64,000 nucleotides of DNA from Rhodospirillales bacterium (GCA_003354135.1 PIVK01000008.1:1-64000); one strand, 5' to 3'. Numbered from the stretch's first letter, positions 37,552-47,623 are shown. The notes: generated by a model from the letters alone, not told the origin. Numbers and translations are program-made.

Positions 37552-37685
37552 GGCCGTTCAAGTCCTTTTTTTCTGAAGATTCAATACACGCCCCCCTCGC
37601 CCACGAAAGCTGTCAGGGACCAGGAACGCAAATCCGTCGAAAGGGTCGAGCCGGCCTACCAACGTTGCGATGTAGCGATCCGCCG

Positions 37686-38777
37686 TTACTGGATCACGAT
37701 ATTGGGCTTGGTGGTTTTGGACGTGGCCAGGGTTTCCTGCGCCTTGTCCCATACGCGCCCGGCGATTTTCTTGTAGACCTGGGCGTGCTCGTGCTCCGGG
37801 TTGGATACGGTGATGGGGTGGCCGCCGTCCGAGGTCTCGCGGATCTCGATGTGCAGCGGGATTTCGCCGAGGAACTCCATGCCGAGCAAGTCGGCCTCTT
37901 CGCGCGCGCCACCGTGGCCGAAGATCTCGGATCGGTCGCCGCAACTGGGGCAGAGGAAGTAGCTCATATTCTCGATCAACCCCATCACGGGGACGTCCAC
38001 CTTGCGGAACATGTTCAGTCCCTTGCGGGCGTCGGCAAGCGCGATGTCCTGCGGGGTCGAGACGATGACGGCGCCGGTCAGCGGAACCTGCTGGGCCATG
38101 GTCAGTTGCACGTCGCCGGTGCCCGGCGGCATGTCGACAACCAGTACGTCGAGCTCCCCCCAGTTGACGTCGCGCATCATCTGCACCAGAGCGGACTGGA
38201 CCATGGGGCCGCGCCAGATGATGGGATTCTCCTCCTCGACGAAGAAACCGATGGACATGCACTTGACGCCGTGGCCCTCCACGGGATCGAGGCGCACGCC
38301 GTCGCTTGATCCCGGCTCCTCGGTGATTCCCATCATGCGGGGCATGGAAGGGCCGTAGATGTCGGCGTCCAGAAGGCCGACCTCGAGGCCCTGGGAGGCC
38401 AAGGCAAGGGCTAGGTTGGCCGACGTGGTCGACTTGCCGACGCCACCCTTGCCGGAAGCCACGGCGACGATGGACTTAACGCCGGGCAGCAGCGGGCCTT
38501 CCTCGGCCTTCTGGGGTTTCTGGGCCGCGCGCTCCGCAGTCAGAACCGCGGTGACCGTAAGAACGCCCGGCAAGCCGTGGACGGCTTCCTCGGCGGCCTT
38601 GCGAACCGGCTCCATGGTCGCGCCGCGCTGTGGATCGACGACGATGGCGAACGAGACGTGGCCTTCTGACTCGTGAAGGCCCTCGATCATGCCCAGTTCG
38701 ACGATGCTCTTGCCCTGTTCAGGGTCCATGACCTGATTCAGAACCTCGGTGACTTGTGCCTTGAGAATGTTCGACAT
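37686..38777 (-). CDS. apbC: Mrp/ApbC iron-sulfur carrier P-loop ATPase
   Basis: The 363-aa protein has an N-terminal MIP18-like domain (VMDPEQGKSIVELGMIEGL) and a MinD-type ATPase with the deviant Walker A GKGGVGKST. The C-terminal CPSCG motif ligates a bridging Fe-S cluster. Mrp/ApbC proteins deliver Fe-S clusters. ATG 38777 has GGAG 9 nt upstream, so I rejected an in-frame ATG 15 bp earlier. It is divergent from hflK with a 170-bp gap. Confidence 0.93.
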   Translation of the reverse strand: MSNILKAQVTEVLNQVMDPEQGKSIVELGMIEGLHESEGHVSFAIVVDPQRGATMEPVRKAAEEAVHGLPGVLTVTAVLTAERAAQKPQKAEEGPLLPGVKSIVAVASGKGGVGKSTTSANLALALASQGLEVGLLDADIYGPSMPRMMGITEEPGSSDGVRLDPVEGHGVKCMSIGFFVEEENPIIWRGPMVQSALVQMMRDVNWGELDVLVVDMPPGTGDVQLTMAQQVPLTGAVIVSTPQDIALADARKGLNMFRKVDVPVMGLIENMSYFLCPSCGDRSEIFGHGGAREEADLLGMEFLGEIPLHIEIRETSDGGHPITVSNPEHEHAQVYKKIAGRVWDKAQETLATSKTTKPNIVIQ

Positions 38778-38946
38778 GCTTAAAAACTCCAAAACTTAAC
38801 CGATCTCTGGGGGGGGCGGCGGAGTGGTGCGTTGCGTGGTCCGCCAAGCTGCCCTATAAGCTTGGCTCAGATATAGGGTGGTTAGTTTAGAAAAGCAAAA
38901 TGCACAGGTTTGTTTTTCGGTAAACTCGGGAAAGGATAGGATAAAA

Positions 38947-40050
38947 ATGGCTTGGAAACCGCAAGGTGGCGATGGTGGCGGTCCCTGGAGCAGCGGCCCG
39001 TCGGGCGGCGGTGGCGGCATGGGCGGTGGCCCGACGCCTCCGGACATTGAGGAGATGATCCGGCGCAGCCAGGACAAGTTCAAACGTATGATGCCGGGCG
39101 GCGTCGGCACTGGACGGGGCGTTGCCCTCATTGTCGTGGCGGTGGCGGGCCTCTGGCTGGCCAGCGGCCTTTACCGGGTCAACCCAGGCGAACAGGGCGT
39201 GGAGCTGCTGTTCGGAGAATTCGTCAAGAGCACGGGCCCGGGTCTGCACGTCTGGTTCCCGCCGCCAATCGGCGAGGTGTCCAAGCCCAATGTCGAGCGC
39301 ACCAACACCACCAGTATCGGATTCCGCAGCGCTTCCGAGAGGGGACGCCGCAGCGGGATGCGTGACGTGCCTCAGGAAAGCCTGATGCTGACCGGGGATC
39401 AGAACATCATCGACGTCGATCTGGTGGTCCAATGGCGCATCAAGAATGCGGCCGAATTCCTGTTCAACATCCGTGGTCCGGAAGCCACCATCAAGATCGC
39501 CGCCGAAAGCGCCATCCGCGAAGTCATGGGGCAGCGGGCCTTGGAAAAGGCGCTGACCACCGAACGTCAGTCCGTCGAGGCCCAGACAAAGGATCTTCTG
39601 CAGACGATCCTTGACGATTACCGTGCCGGCGTGTTCATCGCCGAGATCAAGCAGCAGAAGGTCGATCCACCGGTCGAGGTCATCGATGCCTTCAACGACG
39701 TGCAGCGGGCCAAGCAGGATCGCGAGCGTCAGCAGAACGAGGCCCTGGCCTATGCCAACGACATCCTCCCCAAGGCCAAGGGTGAGGCGGAACGTATGAT
39801 CCAGGAAGCCACCGCCTACAGGGAACGGGTGATCAAGGAAGCCGAAGGTGACGCCAAGCGGTTTTTGTCCGTCTACGAGGCCTATGCCCTGAACAAAGAC
39901 GTGACCGCCAAGCGTCTCTACCTGGAGCGCATGGAGGATATCCTGGGCAATGCCGAGAAGGTCATCGTCGATCAAGACAGCGGCTCAGGGGTGATCCCGT
40001 ATCTGCCGCTGCCGGAACTTAGGAAACAGGGTGGAGGAGCCAAGCCATGA
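38947..40050 (+). CDS. hflK: FtsH modulator HflK
   Basis: The 367-aa SPFH protein has the Gly-rich HflK N-terminus (GGDGGGPW, GGGGGMGGG-type), one membrane helix (about 58-78), then VNPGEQGVELLFGEFVK and ESLMLTGDQNIIDVDLVVQW. Together with HflC it forms the periplasmic complex that regulates the FtsH protease. ATG 38947 lies after AAGGATAGG. It overlaps hflC by 4 bp (ATGA). Confidence 0.94.
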   Translation: MAWKPQGGDGGGPWSSGPSGGGGGMGGGPTPPDIEEMIRRSQDKFKRMMPGGVGTGRGVALIVVAVAGLWLASGLYRVNPGEQGVELLFGEFVKSTGPGLHVWFPPPIGEVSKPNVERTNTTSIGFRSASERGRRSGMRDVPQESLMLTGDQNIIDVDLVVQWRIKNAAEFLFNIRGPEATIKIAAESAIREVMGQRALEKALTTERQSVEAQTKDLLQTILDDYRAGVFIAEIKQQKVDPPVEVIDAFNDVQRAKQDRERQQNEALAYANDILPKAKGEAERMIQEATAYRERVIKEAEGDAKRFLSVYEAYALNKDVTAKRLYLERMEDILGNAEKVIVDQDSGSGVIPYLPLPELRKQGGGAKP

Positions 40051-40919
40051 AGAAGTCTCTCGCGGTTTTCGGCCTGATCGTCGTCCTCGGCGGTTTCGCG
40101 GCCTTCACCATGCTGTTCACCGTGCACCAAACCCGGCAGGCCCTGGTGCTGCAGTTCGGTAACCCCATCGATGTCGAGCGGGATCCGGGGCTTAAGTTCA
40201 AGCTGCCCTGGCAGAACGTCGAGTTCTACGACCGCCGGATTCTCGATCTCGACCCGCCGGGCCAGGAAGTTCTGCTGACGGATCAGAAGCGCATCATCGT
40301 CGACAGTTTTGCCCGCTACCGGATTGTCGACCCGCTGGAGTTCCGAAAGAGGGCCTCCACCGACGCCAACTTCCGCCAAGTGTTCGGCAACCAGCTTAAC
40401 TCGGCGGTCCGCTCCGAGGTTGCCAAGTCCTCGCTGGCCGACATGCTGAGCGAGAAGCGCAGCGAGATCATGAACCGGATCACCAACCAGCTCAAAGCCC
40501 AGGCGCCGAACTTCGGCATAGAGGTTATTGACGTGCGCATCGGTCGCACCGACCTGCCGGAGGCCACCTCCCAGGCGGTGTACAGCCGCATGAAGTCCGA
40601 ACGCGTGGCCCAGGCGGCCCAGCTCCGCGCCGAGGGCGCCGAGCTTAAGGTCAAGACCCAGGCCATGGCGGACCGCGAGCGTACGGTGATCATTGCCGAA
40701 GCCAAGAAAACCTCTCAGATCCTGCGCGGTGAAGGAGAGGGCAAGAAGACCCGGATCCTCAATAAGGCTTATGGTCGGGACCCGGAGTTCTTTGACCTCT
40801 ACCGGACTCTGGAATCCTACGGCGTGGCCTTCAAGGACGGGACGACCATGATCCTCAAGCCGGACTCCGAGTACTTCCGGTTCTTCGGCAAGGCCCGCGA
40901 CAACACCCTGGGACGGTAG
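40047..40919 (+). CDS. hflC: FtsH modulator HflC
   Basis: The 290-aa SPFH protein has an N-terminal membrane helix, LFTVHQTRQALVLQFG, DPGLKFKLPWQNVEFYDRR, and the GIEVIDVRIGRTDLPEA segment typical of HflC. The end has FDLYRTLESYGVAFKDGTTM. It partners with HflK encoded immediately upstream. The order hflK-hflC-DUF2065-degP is common in alphaproteobacteria and suggests a membrane quality-control operon. Confidence 0.95.
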   Translation: MKKSLAVFGLIVVLGGFAAFTMLFTVHQTRQALVLQFGNPIDVERDPGLKFKLPWQNVEFYDRRILDLDPPGQEVLLTDQKRIIVDSFARYRIVDPLEFRKRASTDANFRQVFGNQLNSAVRSEVAKSSLADMLSEKRSEIMNRITNQLKAQAPNFGIEVIDVRIGRTDLPEATSQAVYSRMKSERVAQAAQLRAEGAELKVKTQAMADRERTVIIAEAKKTSQILRGEGEGKKTRILNKAYGRDPEFFDLYRTLESYGVAFKDGTTMILKPDSEYFRFFGKARDNTLGR

Positions 40920-40932
40920 CCCGGGGCGGGAC

Positions 40933-41118
40933 ATGGCCGACTTCATCACGGCGCTGGGATTGGTGCTGGTTATCGAAGGGGTAGCCTACGCCCTGTTTCC
41001 GGACGCCATGAAGCGGATGATGGTCCAGATTCTGGAGATGCCGACGCCGACGCTCCGTACCGCGAGTGTTACGGCGGCGGTCATTGGGGTCGGCATCGTC
41101 TGGATGGTACGGGGCTGA
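40933..41118 (+). CDS. DUF2065 small membrane protein (YjeT family)
   Basis: The 61-aa protein has two membrane helices (ITALGLVLVIEGVAYALFP, then ASVTAAVIGVGIVWMV) separated by a loop with MKRMMVQILEMP, the DUF2065 pattern. Function is unknown. It sits 13 bp downstream of hflC, as in many proteobacteria, which ties it to the HflKC/DegP module. Confidence 0.88.
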   Translation: MADFITALGLVLVIEGVAYALFPDAMKRMMVQILEMPTPTLRTASVTAAVIGVGIVWMVRG

Positions 41119-41232
41119 GATATGCGGCCCGTTCACCATTGCGTGAACGGGGTTGCACGTCACAGTTTGACCATATTCGGCTCCCATATGGGGCATCGAC
41201 AACGCATTGATCGACGCATGGAGAAGCATGCC

Positions 41233-42735
41233 ATGAGTTACATCCATAAACCTTCCGTCCCGGTTGCTGCGGTTGCTGCGGTTCCTGCGGGCCGTTGGCT
41301 GACGACGCTGCTGGCTGTGCTCGCCATGATGGCGGCGGCCGCTCAGGCCCAGGCCCGTCCGGCGCCGGACAGCTTTGCCGACCTGGCCGAAAAATTGTTG
41401 CCGGCGGTCGTGAACATCTCTACGTCCCAGACCATCAAAGGCCGCGAACTCCCTGAGATTCCCCAGCTCCCTCCGGGATCGCCCTTCAAGGAGTTCTTCC
41501 ACGAGTTCTTCGATCGCGGCAAGTCCCCGCAGCGGCAACGCAAGGCAACATCGTTAGGGTCCGGTTTCATTATCGATGCCAAGGGCTACGTGGTTACCAA
41601 CAACCACGTCATCCAGGATGCCGATGCTATTACCGTGGTGTTGCAGGACAACGCCCGACTGGAGGCTGAGCTGGTGGGGCGTGATGCCAAGACCGATCTC
41701 GCCGTTCTCAAGATCAAACCACAGGGCGAGCTGACCGCAGTCACGTTCGGCAATTCCGACGAGACCAGGGTCGGAGACTGGGTGCTGGCCATCGGCAACC
41801 CCTTCGGTTTGGGTGGAACGGTGACGGCCGGCATCGTCTCTGCCCGTGGGCGCGACATAAACTCCGGCCCCTATGACGACTTTATCCAGACCGACGCCTC
41901 CATCAACCGCGGCAATTCGGGCGGCCCAATGTTCAACATGAAGGGCGAAGTGATCGGCATCAATACGGCGATTTATTCACCCTCCGGCGGCAGCGTCGGC
42001 ATCGGCTTCGCCATTCCGTCGCTTTCGGCCAGGAACGTCATTGCCCAGCTCATCAAGCACGGTGAAGTCAAACGGGGCTGGCTCGGTGTCCACATTCAGA
42101 CGGTGAGCGACGAGATCGCCGAAAGCCTGGGCATGAAGGAGACCCGGGGAGCGCTGGTGGCCAACGTCATCGACGGCAGCCCGGCCGCCAAGGCCAAGAT
42201 CCGGCCCGGTGATGTGATTCTCCAATTCGACGGCCGGCAGATTCAGGAAATGCGGAAACTGCCGCGCATGGTGGCGGAAACCCCGGTGGGACGCAAAGTG
42301 GATGTGGTCCTGTGGCGCAACGGCCGTCCCGTCCAGGTCAAGGTCCTTCTCGACGAACTCGACGAAGGCGAGGAAGAAATCGCGTCGCGCAACGGCAATT
42401 CCAAGGGGCCCAAAGGCGCCGCCGTCGAGGTGCCCGAGTTGGGGCTTCTGCTCTCTGCGGTGACCGACAAGTTGCGGGAGCGTTTCGAGCTTGGCGAAGG
42501 GGTGACCGGTGTCGTGGTGAGCGGCGTTGCCTCCGAAGGGCCCGCGGCCGAGAAGGGTATCCGCCCGGGCAACCTCATCATCCAGGTCAACCACAAGCCG
42601 GTCGCGACCCCAAAGGAGGCCAAGGCCGAAGTCGATGCGGTCCTGAAACAGAACCCAAACACGCCCATTCTACTCAACGTTCGTGGCCAGGGCGGACCGC
42701 GCTTCGTCGCTATCCGCCCGGCGGAGAAAAAGTAG
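41233..42735 (+). CDS. degP: Do-family periplasmic serine protease (DegP/DegQ-like)
   Basis: The 500-aa protease has a signal sequence ending in AAAAQAQA, a trypsin-like domain with the triad His 125 (TNNHVIQ), Asp 155 (TDLAVLKI) and Ser 229 (RGNSGGPMF), and two PDZ domains (about 290-380 and 410-495). It degrades misfolded envelope proteins. ATG 41233 has GGAG 8 nt upstream; earlier in-frame starts lack one. A strong terminator follows. The symbol is by family; it could equally be named mucD or degQ. Confidence 0.93.
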   Translation: MSYIHKPSVPVAAVAAVPAGRWLTTLLAVLAMMAAAAQAQARPAPDSFADLAEKLLPAVVNISTSQTIKGRELPEIPQLPPGSPFKEFFHEFFDRGKSPQRQRKATSLGSGFIIDAKGYVVTNNHVIQDADAITVVLQDNARLEAELVGRDAKTDLAVLKIKPQGELTAVTFGNSDETRVGDWVLAIGNPFGLGGTVTAGIVSARGRDINSGPYDDFIQTDASINRGNSGGPMFNMKGEVIGINTAIYSPSGGSVGIGFAIPSLSARNVIAQLIKHGEVKRGWLGVHIQTVSDEIAESLGMKETRGALVANVIDGSPAAKAKIRPGDVILQFDGRQIQEMRKLPRMVAETPVGRKVDVVLWRNGRPVQVKVLLDELDEGEEEIASRNGNSKGPKGAAVEVPELGLLLSAVTDKLRERFELGEGVTGVVVSGVASEGPAAEKGIRPGNLIIQVNHKPVATPKEAKAEVDAVLKQNPNTPILLNVRGQGGPRFVAIRPAEKK

Positions 42736-42760
42736 AGGCTTTCACCGCATTTTGGATAAG

Positions 42761-42797
42761 AGAGACGGCCCTCCTCGGGGGCCGTCTCTTTCTTTTT
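42761..42797 (+). terminator. Rho-independent terminator after degP
   Basis: A 10-bp GC-rich stem, GAGACGGCCC and GGGCCGTCTC, with a 7-nt loop is followed by TTTCTTTTT. It ends the hflK-hflC-DUF2065-degP transcript. Confidence 0.9.
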
Positions 42798-42869
42798 GCG
42801 CTCCCGGCGAAAAGTTGTTAGGAATCTAAATCAACAACCCGCACATACCCAAGACCGAGGGGACCGGCC

Positions 42870-44240
42870 GTGACCGACGAAACCTTAAAGTACAACCTGC
42901 CCGAGGACCGCATCCCGAAGGCTTGGTACAACATTGTCGCCGACCTGCCCGAACCCTTGGCGCCGGTGCTGCATCCGGGTACCGGCCAGCCTGTCGGGCC
43001 CGACGACTTGGCGCCCCTGTTTCCCATGGCGCTCATCGCCCAGGAAGTGAGCGCCGAACGCGAGATCGAAATCCCTGAGCCTGTGCGCGAGGTGCTCAAG
43101 CTGTGGCGTCCCTCGCCGCTCTACCGTGCGCGGCGCCTGGAGCAGGCTTTGGATACCCCGGCCAAGATCTACTACAAGTACGAAGGCGTCAGCCCGTCGG
43201 GCTCGCACAAGCCCAACACGGCGGTGGCCCAGGCCTTCTACAACGCCGAGGAAGGCACCAAACGGCTCTCCACCGAGACCGGGGCGGGGCAGTGGGGTTC
43301 GTCGCTGGCCTTCGCAGGGTCCTTGTTCGGCCTGCCGGTCGACGTCTACATGGTCAAGATCAGCTACCAGCAGAAACCCTACCGGCGGTCGCTGATGGAG
43401 ACTTACGGAGCGCGTTGCGTCGCCAGCCCATCCGAAGAGACAGAATCCGGACGCAACATTCTGGCCGAGAACCCGGACTCCACCGGCTCGCTTGGCATCG
43501 CCATCTCGGAAGCGGTCGAGGTGGCGGCAAAGAACCCGGATACCAAGTATGCCCTAGGCTCGGTGCTCAACCATGTGCTTCTGCACCAGAGCATCATCGG
43601 GCTTGAGGCCATCGAGCAATTCGACATGGCGGGCGACTATCCCGATATCGTGGTCGGCTGTGCCGGTGGCGGTTCCAACCTCGCCGGCCTTGCCTTCCCC
43701 TTCCTGGGGCGCAAGCTCCGGGGCGGCGAGGACGTCAAGGTGCTTGCGGTCGAGCCCACCGCCTGCCCGACCCTGACCCGGGGCAAATACGCCTACGATT
43801 TTGGCGACACGGCGAACCTGACGCCGTTGGTCAAGATGTATACTCTGGGCTCCACCTTCGTGCCCGAAGGCATCCACGCGGGCGGGCTTCGTTATCACGG
43901 CATGGCGCCGCTGGTGAGCCACGTGCTCGACTTGGGCCTGTTGGAGGCCCGTGCCGAGCCGCAGTTGGACTGCTTCGCCGCCGGTGTCCAGTTCGCCCGT
44001 GCCGAAGGCATCGTGCCGGCACCCGAGTCGACCCATGCGGTGAAGGAGGGAATCGATGAGGCGCTTAAATGCAAGGAGGAGGGCGTCAGCCGTACCATTC
44101 TTATCGGCCTCTCGGGCCACGGGCACTTCGACATGCAGGCCTATACGGATTATTTCTCCGGCAAGCTCGAGGATCACGCCCACGACCAGAAAGCTTTGCG
44201 GGAGTCTATTGCGCTGCTGCCCCACGTCGCTGCCGAGTAG
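42870..44240 (+). CDS. TrpB-like pyridoxal-phosphate enzyme (TrpB2)
   Basis: The 456-aa enzyme belongs to the TrpB2 subfamily rather than TrpB1. It has the long N-terminal extension ([20 protein letters not shown]), [11 protein letters not shown] with the PLP Lys at about 114, [15 protein letters not shown], the phosphate loop [11 protein letters not shown], and the C-terminal [11 protein letters not shown]. TrpB2 converts indole and serine to tryptophan, or phosphoserine in archaea; its bacterial role may be indole salvage. No trpA is adjacent. The GTG start has GAGGGG upstream. Confidence 0.92.
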   Translation: MTDETLKYNLPEDRIPKAWYNIVADLPEPLAPVLHPGTGQPVGPDDLAPLFPMALIAQEVSAEREIEIPEPVREVLKLWRPSPLYRARRLEQALDTPAKIYYKYEGVSPSGSHKPNTAVAQAFYNAEEGTKRLSTETGAGQWGSSLAFAGSLFGLPVDVYMVKISYQQKPYRRSLMETYGARCVASPSEETESGRNILAENPDSTGSLGIAISEAVEVAAKNPDTKYALGSVLNHVLLHQSIIGLEAIEQFDMAGDYPDIVVGCAGGGSNLAGLAFPFLGRKLRGGEDVKVLAVEPTACPTLTRGKYAYDFGDTANLTPLVKMYTLGSTFVPEGIHAGGLRYHGMAPLVSHVLDLGLLEARAEPQLDCFAAGVQFARAEGIVPAPESTHAVKEGIDEALKCKEEGVSRTILIGLSGHGHFDMQAYTDYFSGKLEDHAHDQKALRESIALLPHVAAE

Positions 44241-44328
44241 CACCGTCGAATAGGGGCGCGGAAGGGTTCCTTCTCGCCCCGTCCCGTGCTATCCCCGGGA
44301 CAGTTTTCTGAACGTGAGGATCCGTTTC

Positions 44329-45576
44329 GTGACCCCACCCCTGGTCCAGCCGTTTACCGGTCTCCGCCCGACGTCCGACACCGCCCAACACGTGGTGGCG
44401 CCGCCCTATGACGTGTTGAATGCCGCCGAGGCCCGCGAGAAGGCCCAGGGCAAGCCGCTGAGCTTCCTTCACGTCTCCAAGCCCGAAATCGACCTCGATG
44501 AAGGCGTTGATGTCCATGCACCCGAGGTCTACACCAAGGGAGCGGAGAACCTGGCCCGAATGATCTCTGACGGTGCCCTGGTTCGCGATGCTGCGCCGCG
44601 TTACTACGTTTACCGCATGACGATGGGGGATCACGTACAGACCGGTGTGGTGTTGGGCGCCTCCGTGGCGGCGTACGACGAAAACCGTATCCGCAAGCAC
44701 GAACTGACCCGCCCCGCAAAAGAGGGTGACCGCGTCCGCCAGATCGAGGCATGCCTGGCCCAGACCGGCCCGGTGCTGCTGGCACATCAGCCATCAAGGG
44801 CCGTCAAGACGATCACCGATCGCGTGACCGAAGGCTTGCCCGCCTATGACGTCGTGGGCGACGGCGGTGTACGCCATGCGTTGTGGGTTGTGGACGGGGC
44901 CGGCGATGTGACGGCGGTCAGCGAAGCCTTCAATGCAATGGAGGCACTCTATATTGCCGACGGGCACCACCGGTCCGCCGCAGCCTCCCGGGTTGCCGCC
45001 ACGTTGCGCGCCCGCCATCCCGACGCCGGGGTGGAGGCGCCGTGGCAGTCCTTCCTCACCGTCTCGTTTCCCAAGGACGAGATGCTGATCCTCGATTACA
45101 ACCGGGTCGTCACCCACCTGAACGGTCTGAGCCCCGAAGACTTCTTGGCACGTATCGATGAGTCGTTCACCGTTCAGGCCATGTCCGTCCAGGCCAAGCC
45201 CGGACGGCGGCGCGAAGTCGGCCTCTACCTGGCGGGGCAGTGGTATCGGCTTACCATCAAGGAAGTCCCCGGCCCCGACACCCCGCCGGCAGAGAGCCTG
45301 GACGTGAGCCTGCTGTCCACATACCTCCTCGATCCGGTCTTGGGGATTCAAGATCTCCGCACAGACAAGCGTATCGACTTCGTTGGAGGCATGCGCGGCC
45401 TGGATGAATTGGAACGCCGGGTCGACAGTGGCGAAATGGCCGCCGCTTTCGCCATGTACCCAACCAGCATGGACGAACTGATGGCGGTTGCCGAGGCAGG
45501 CCAGATCATGCCGCCAAAATCAACTTGGTTCGAGCCGAAACTGGCCGACGGCATGGTGTCGTTGGCCTTTGGCTAA
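44329..45576 (+). CDS. DUF1015 family protein
   Basis: The 415-aa protein has the DUF1015 pattern: LVQPFTGLRPTS, VVAPPYDVLNAAEA, PLSFLHVSKPEID, the ENRIRKHELTRPAKEGDR motif, ALYIADGHHRSAAASRV and a TSMDELMAVA end. The family is widespread, cytoplasmic and without an accepted function. I prefer GTG 44329, with GAGGA 9 nt upstream, to GTG 44314. It lies 88 bp after trpB2 on the same strand. Confidence 0.87.
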   Translation: MTPPLVQPFTGLRPTSDTAQHVVAPPYDVLNAAEAREKAQGKPLSFLHVSKPEIDLDEGVDVHAPEVYTKGAENLARMISDGALVRDAAPRYYVYRMTMGDHVQTGVVLGASVAAYDENRIRKHELTRPAKEGDRVRQIEACLAQTGPVLLAHQPSRAVKTITDRVTEGLPAYDVVGDGGVRHALWVVDGAGDVTAVSEAFNAMEALYIADGHHRSAAASRVAATLRARHPDAGVEAPWQSFLTVSFPKDEMLILDYNRVVTHLNGLSPEDFLARIDESFTVQAMSVQAKPGRRREVGLYLAGQWYRLTIKEVPGPDTPPAESLDVSLLSTYLLDPVLGIQDLRTDKRIDFVGGMRGLDELERRVDSGEMAAAFAMYPTSMDELMAVAEAGQIMPPKSTWFEPKLADGMVSLAFG

Positions 45577-45626
45577 TGTCCTGATCAAATCCGAAGTTCG
45601 AAAAACGCTTGCCCCATTTCGGGACA

Positions 45627-46307
45627 CTAGAGTTTCACGATCCCGGCCACGATCCCGGCCGCAATCGCCAAGATCAGGGGTGCGCGCCACCAGGGGATGG
45701 AGAACGGCGGTGGCGGGCTCTTCCCGTCCGCCACCCGCTTAACGCCGGTAATCATGGGCGTAACCAGGTCCTCGCCACGGAGGCGGTAATAGACCACCGC
45801 CGCCAGGTGAGCGCCGATCAGAACGAATAGGGTATTGCCGGCCCAGTCATGGACAATGCTCAGGCGGTTGCTCCAGGTCTTGCCCACCAGTCCCGCCAAC
45901 GGCCCCTCGGTAAAAATGTCGTCGTTAGCGAACAATCCCGACGCGGCGAGTAGGCCCAGAGTCGCCAGCATGGCCAGCACCGACAATGCGCCCAAAGGAT
46001 TGTGTCCCGGGCCCGACCACTCTCCCCTAAGGTAAGCCCGGATCACCTGTGGACCGCGGACGAAGCCGGAAAACCGCGCGTGCCGCCCACCGACGAAACC
46101 CCAGGCGAGGCGAAACAGAATCAGGGTCAGGACGGCGTAGCCAACCAGCAGGTGCCAGTCCATCTGCCACAATCCGCCGGTCTTGCCTGCGTAAACATTA
46201 AAGACCACCGACCCGACCACGGCCCAGTGGAATAGCCGAATCGGCAGATCCCAGACCGGAATAGGCCGTGTGGCAGGCGGGAGAGACGGGTCGGCGGAGG
46301 GTGCCAT
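45627..46307 (-). CDS. Cytochrome b561 family (di-heme b-type) membrane protein
   Basis: The 226-aa protein has four membrane helices and His ligands in PIRLFHWAVVGSVV, MDWHLLVGYAV, IVHDWAGNTLFVLIGAHLAA, as in cytochrome b561/Ni-Fe hydrogenase cytochrome b subunits. It transfers electrons between quinols and a periplasmic partner, often a c-type cytochrome. A C-terminal segment carries another hydrophobic stretch (LILAIAAGIVAGIV). It converges on the DUF1015 gene, and no partner is encoded next to it. Confidence 0.87.
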   Translation of the reverse strand: MAPSADPSLPPATRPIPVWDLPIRLFHWAVVGSVVFNVYAGKTGGLWQMDWHLLVGYAVLTLILFRLAWGFVGGRHARFSGFVRGPQVIRAYLRGEWSGPGHNPLGALSVLAMLATLGLLAASGLFANDDIFTEGPLAGLVGKTWSNRLSIVHDWAGNTLFVLIGAHLAAVVYYRLRGEDLVTPMITGVKRVADGKSPPPPFSIPWWRAPLILAIAAGIVAGIVKL

Positions 46308-46319
46308 ATGCTTTATTTT

Positions 46320-46391
46320 CCAGGCTTCGCCCAGAAGGTCAAGCCAGGTTTCGCCCAGAAGGTCGAGCCAGGCTTCGCCCAGAAGTTCTAG
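46320..46391. repeat. Three 24-bp tandem repeats
   Basis: Units 46320-46343, 46344-46367 and 46368-46391 share CCAGGCTTCGCCCAGAAGGT with one to three changes each. They fill the gap between the divergent cytochrome b561 and LysM genes. There is no spacer between copies. Confidence 0.85.
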
Positions 46392-46463
46392 AACGGGCGT
46401 TGCACACCCTCGGAGGCCGTAGTATTACCTTTCGCCTTGGAAGACGGGGTAACGGAGATATCG

Positions 46464-47516
46464 GTGAACCGGCCACTCTTGATTGCCGCGCTGGGCCTTG
46501 TGGTCGTCGTGTCCGCCATCGCCCTCAACTATCTTGCCTTCCAAGAGGAAGGCCGTCCCCCCGTGCCACCTCCTGCCCCGCAGGCTGCGGCACAAAAGGC
46601 GGACCCGTCCTTGAAATCGGCGTCTCCTTCGGCGGCCCGGTCCACCATCTCATCTCGGACCCCACCGCCGTCGGCACCTAGCTTCGACGTGGTGCGGATC
46701 ACCCTCGAAGGCGACGCGGTCATCGCCGGACGGGCTGAACCGGACAGCGTGGTGGATATCCGGGACGGCGACAAGGTTATCGGCCGCATCAAGGCGGACG
46801 ATAACGGCGAATGGGTCTTCCTTCCGGAGACGCCCCTCCTGGCCCCGGGCAACCACCGCCTGAGCCTGGAAATGCAGGTCACCGGGTTCGACCCTATTCC
46901 GTCCGAGAAGGTGGTCGTTCTGGTGGTGCCGGAGCCGGAAAAGGACATTGCCGGCGAAGACGCCGACGAGCCGGAGTCCAAGGCCCTGGCCCTGGCCGTC
47001 CCGCGCGAGGGACACGGCGCCAGCCGCATTCTGCAAAGCCCGACGACGCGGGCCCCAGACCTCAAACTCGCGGTCGACGTGGTCGACTACGACGACGAGG
47101 GAAATCTCGCCATCAGCGGCCGCGCGGGTGCCGGGACCTCCGTGTACCTCTACCTCGACGGTCGCTTCATCGGACGCGCGGAAGCCGACGGGGACGGCGC
47201 CTGGACCCTAAGCCCGAAGGGCAAAGTGGCGCCGGGACTTTACCCGCTCCGGGCCGACCAGTTGGACCCGAAGGGCAAGGTGGTGGCGCGGGTCTCTTTG
47301 CCCTTCTCGATAGCCGAGCCCATTACCGACATGACTGCCGGTAGCTTTATCGTCGTACAGCCGGGCAACAGCCTGTGGAGGCTGGCGCGCAAGCTCTATG
47401 GGTCTGGTTTCAGCTATACGGTCATTTTTAAGGCCAATAAGGACCAGATCCGCGATCCAGACTTGATTTATCCGGGGCAAGTTTTCACCCTTCCCGTGGG
47501 TCAGAAATCCCCCTGA
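46464..47516 (+). CDS. Membrane-anchored LysM protein with two Ig-like repeats
   Basis: The 350-aa protein has one N-terminal membrane helix (LLIAALGLVVVVSAIALNYL) and a Pro-rich linker. Two homologous Ig-like repeats follow (VVDIRDGDKVIGRIKADDNG and VYLYLDGRFIGRAEADGDGA), each near 60 residues. A C-terminal LysM domain (VVQPGNSLWRLARKLYGSG, IYPGQVFTLP) binds peptidoglycan. GTG 46464 follows a GGAG site. It probably sits in the inner membrane and contacts cell wall; precise role unknown. Confidence 0.85.
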   Translation: MNRPLLIAALGLVVVVSAIALNYLAFQEEGRPPVPPPAPQAAAQKADPSLKSASPSAARSTISSRTPPPSAPSFDVVRITLEGDAVIAGRAEPDSVVDIRDGDKVIGRIKADDNGEWVFLPETPLLAPGNHRLSLEMQVTGFDPIPSEKVVVLVVPEPEKDIAGEDADEPESKALALAVPREGHGASRILQSPTTRAPDLKLAVDVVDYDDEGNLAISGRAGAGTSVYLYLDGRFIGRAEADGDGAWTLSPKGKVAPGLYPLRADQLDPKGKVVARVSLPFSIAEPITDMTAGSFIVVQPGNSLWRLARKLYGSGFSYTVIFKANKDQIRDPDLIYPGQVFTLPVGQKSP

Positions 47517-47623
47517 TGTCTGTCCTTGCGGAATCCCGAGAAATTCCCCTTGGCAGATGGAAAGGGTTCGGGTAAAAGGTTCTTGACGCTGTTTATAATA
47601 ATTCAAAAAAATGGAGCAACACC

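Noticed and set aside
46320-46391. Possible CRISPR array
   Set aside because: The three 24-bp copies are directly adjacent with no spacers and there are no cas genes.
47583-47599. TTGACG and TATAAT before the peroxiredoxin gene as a sigma-70 promoter
   Set aside because: The two boxes are only 5 bp apart, far short of the needed 16-18 bp.
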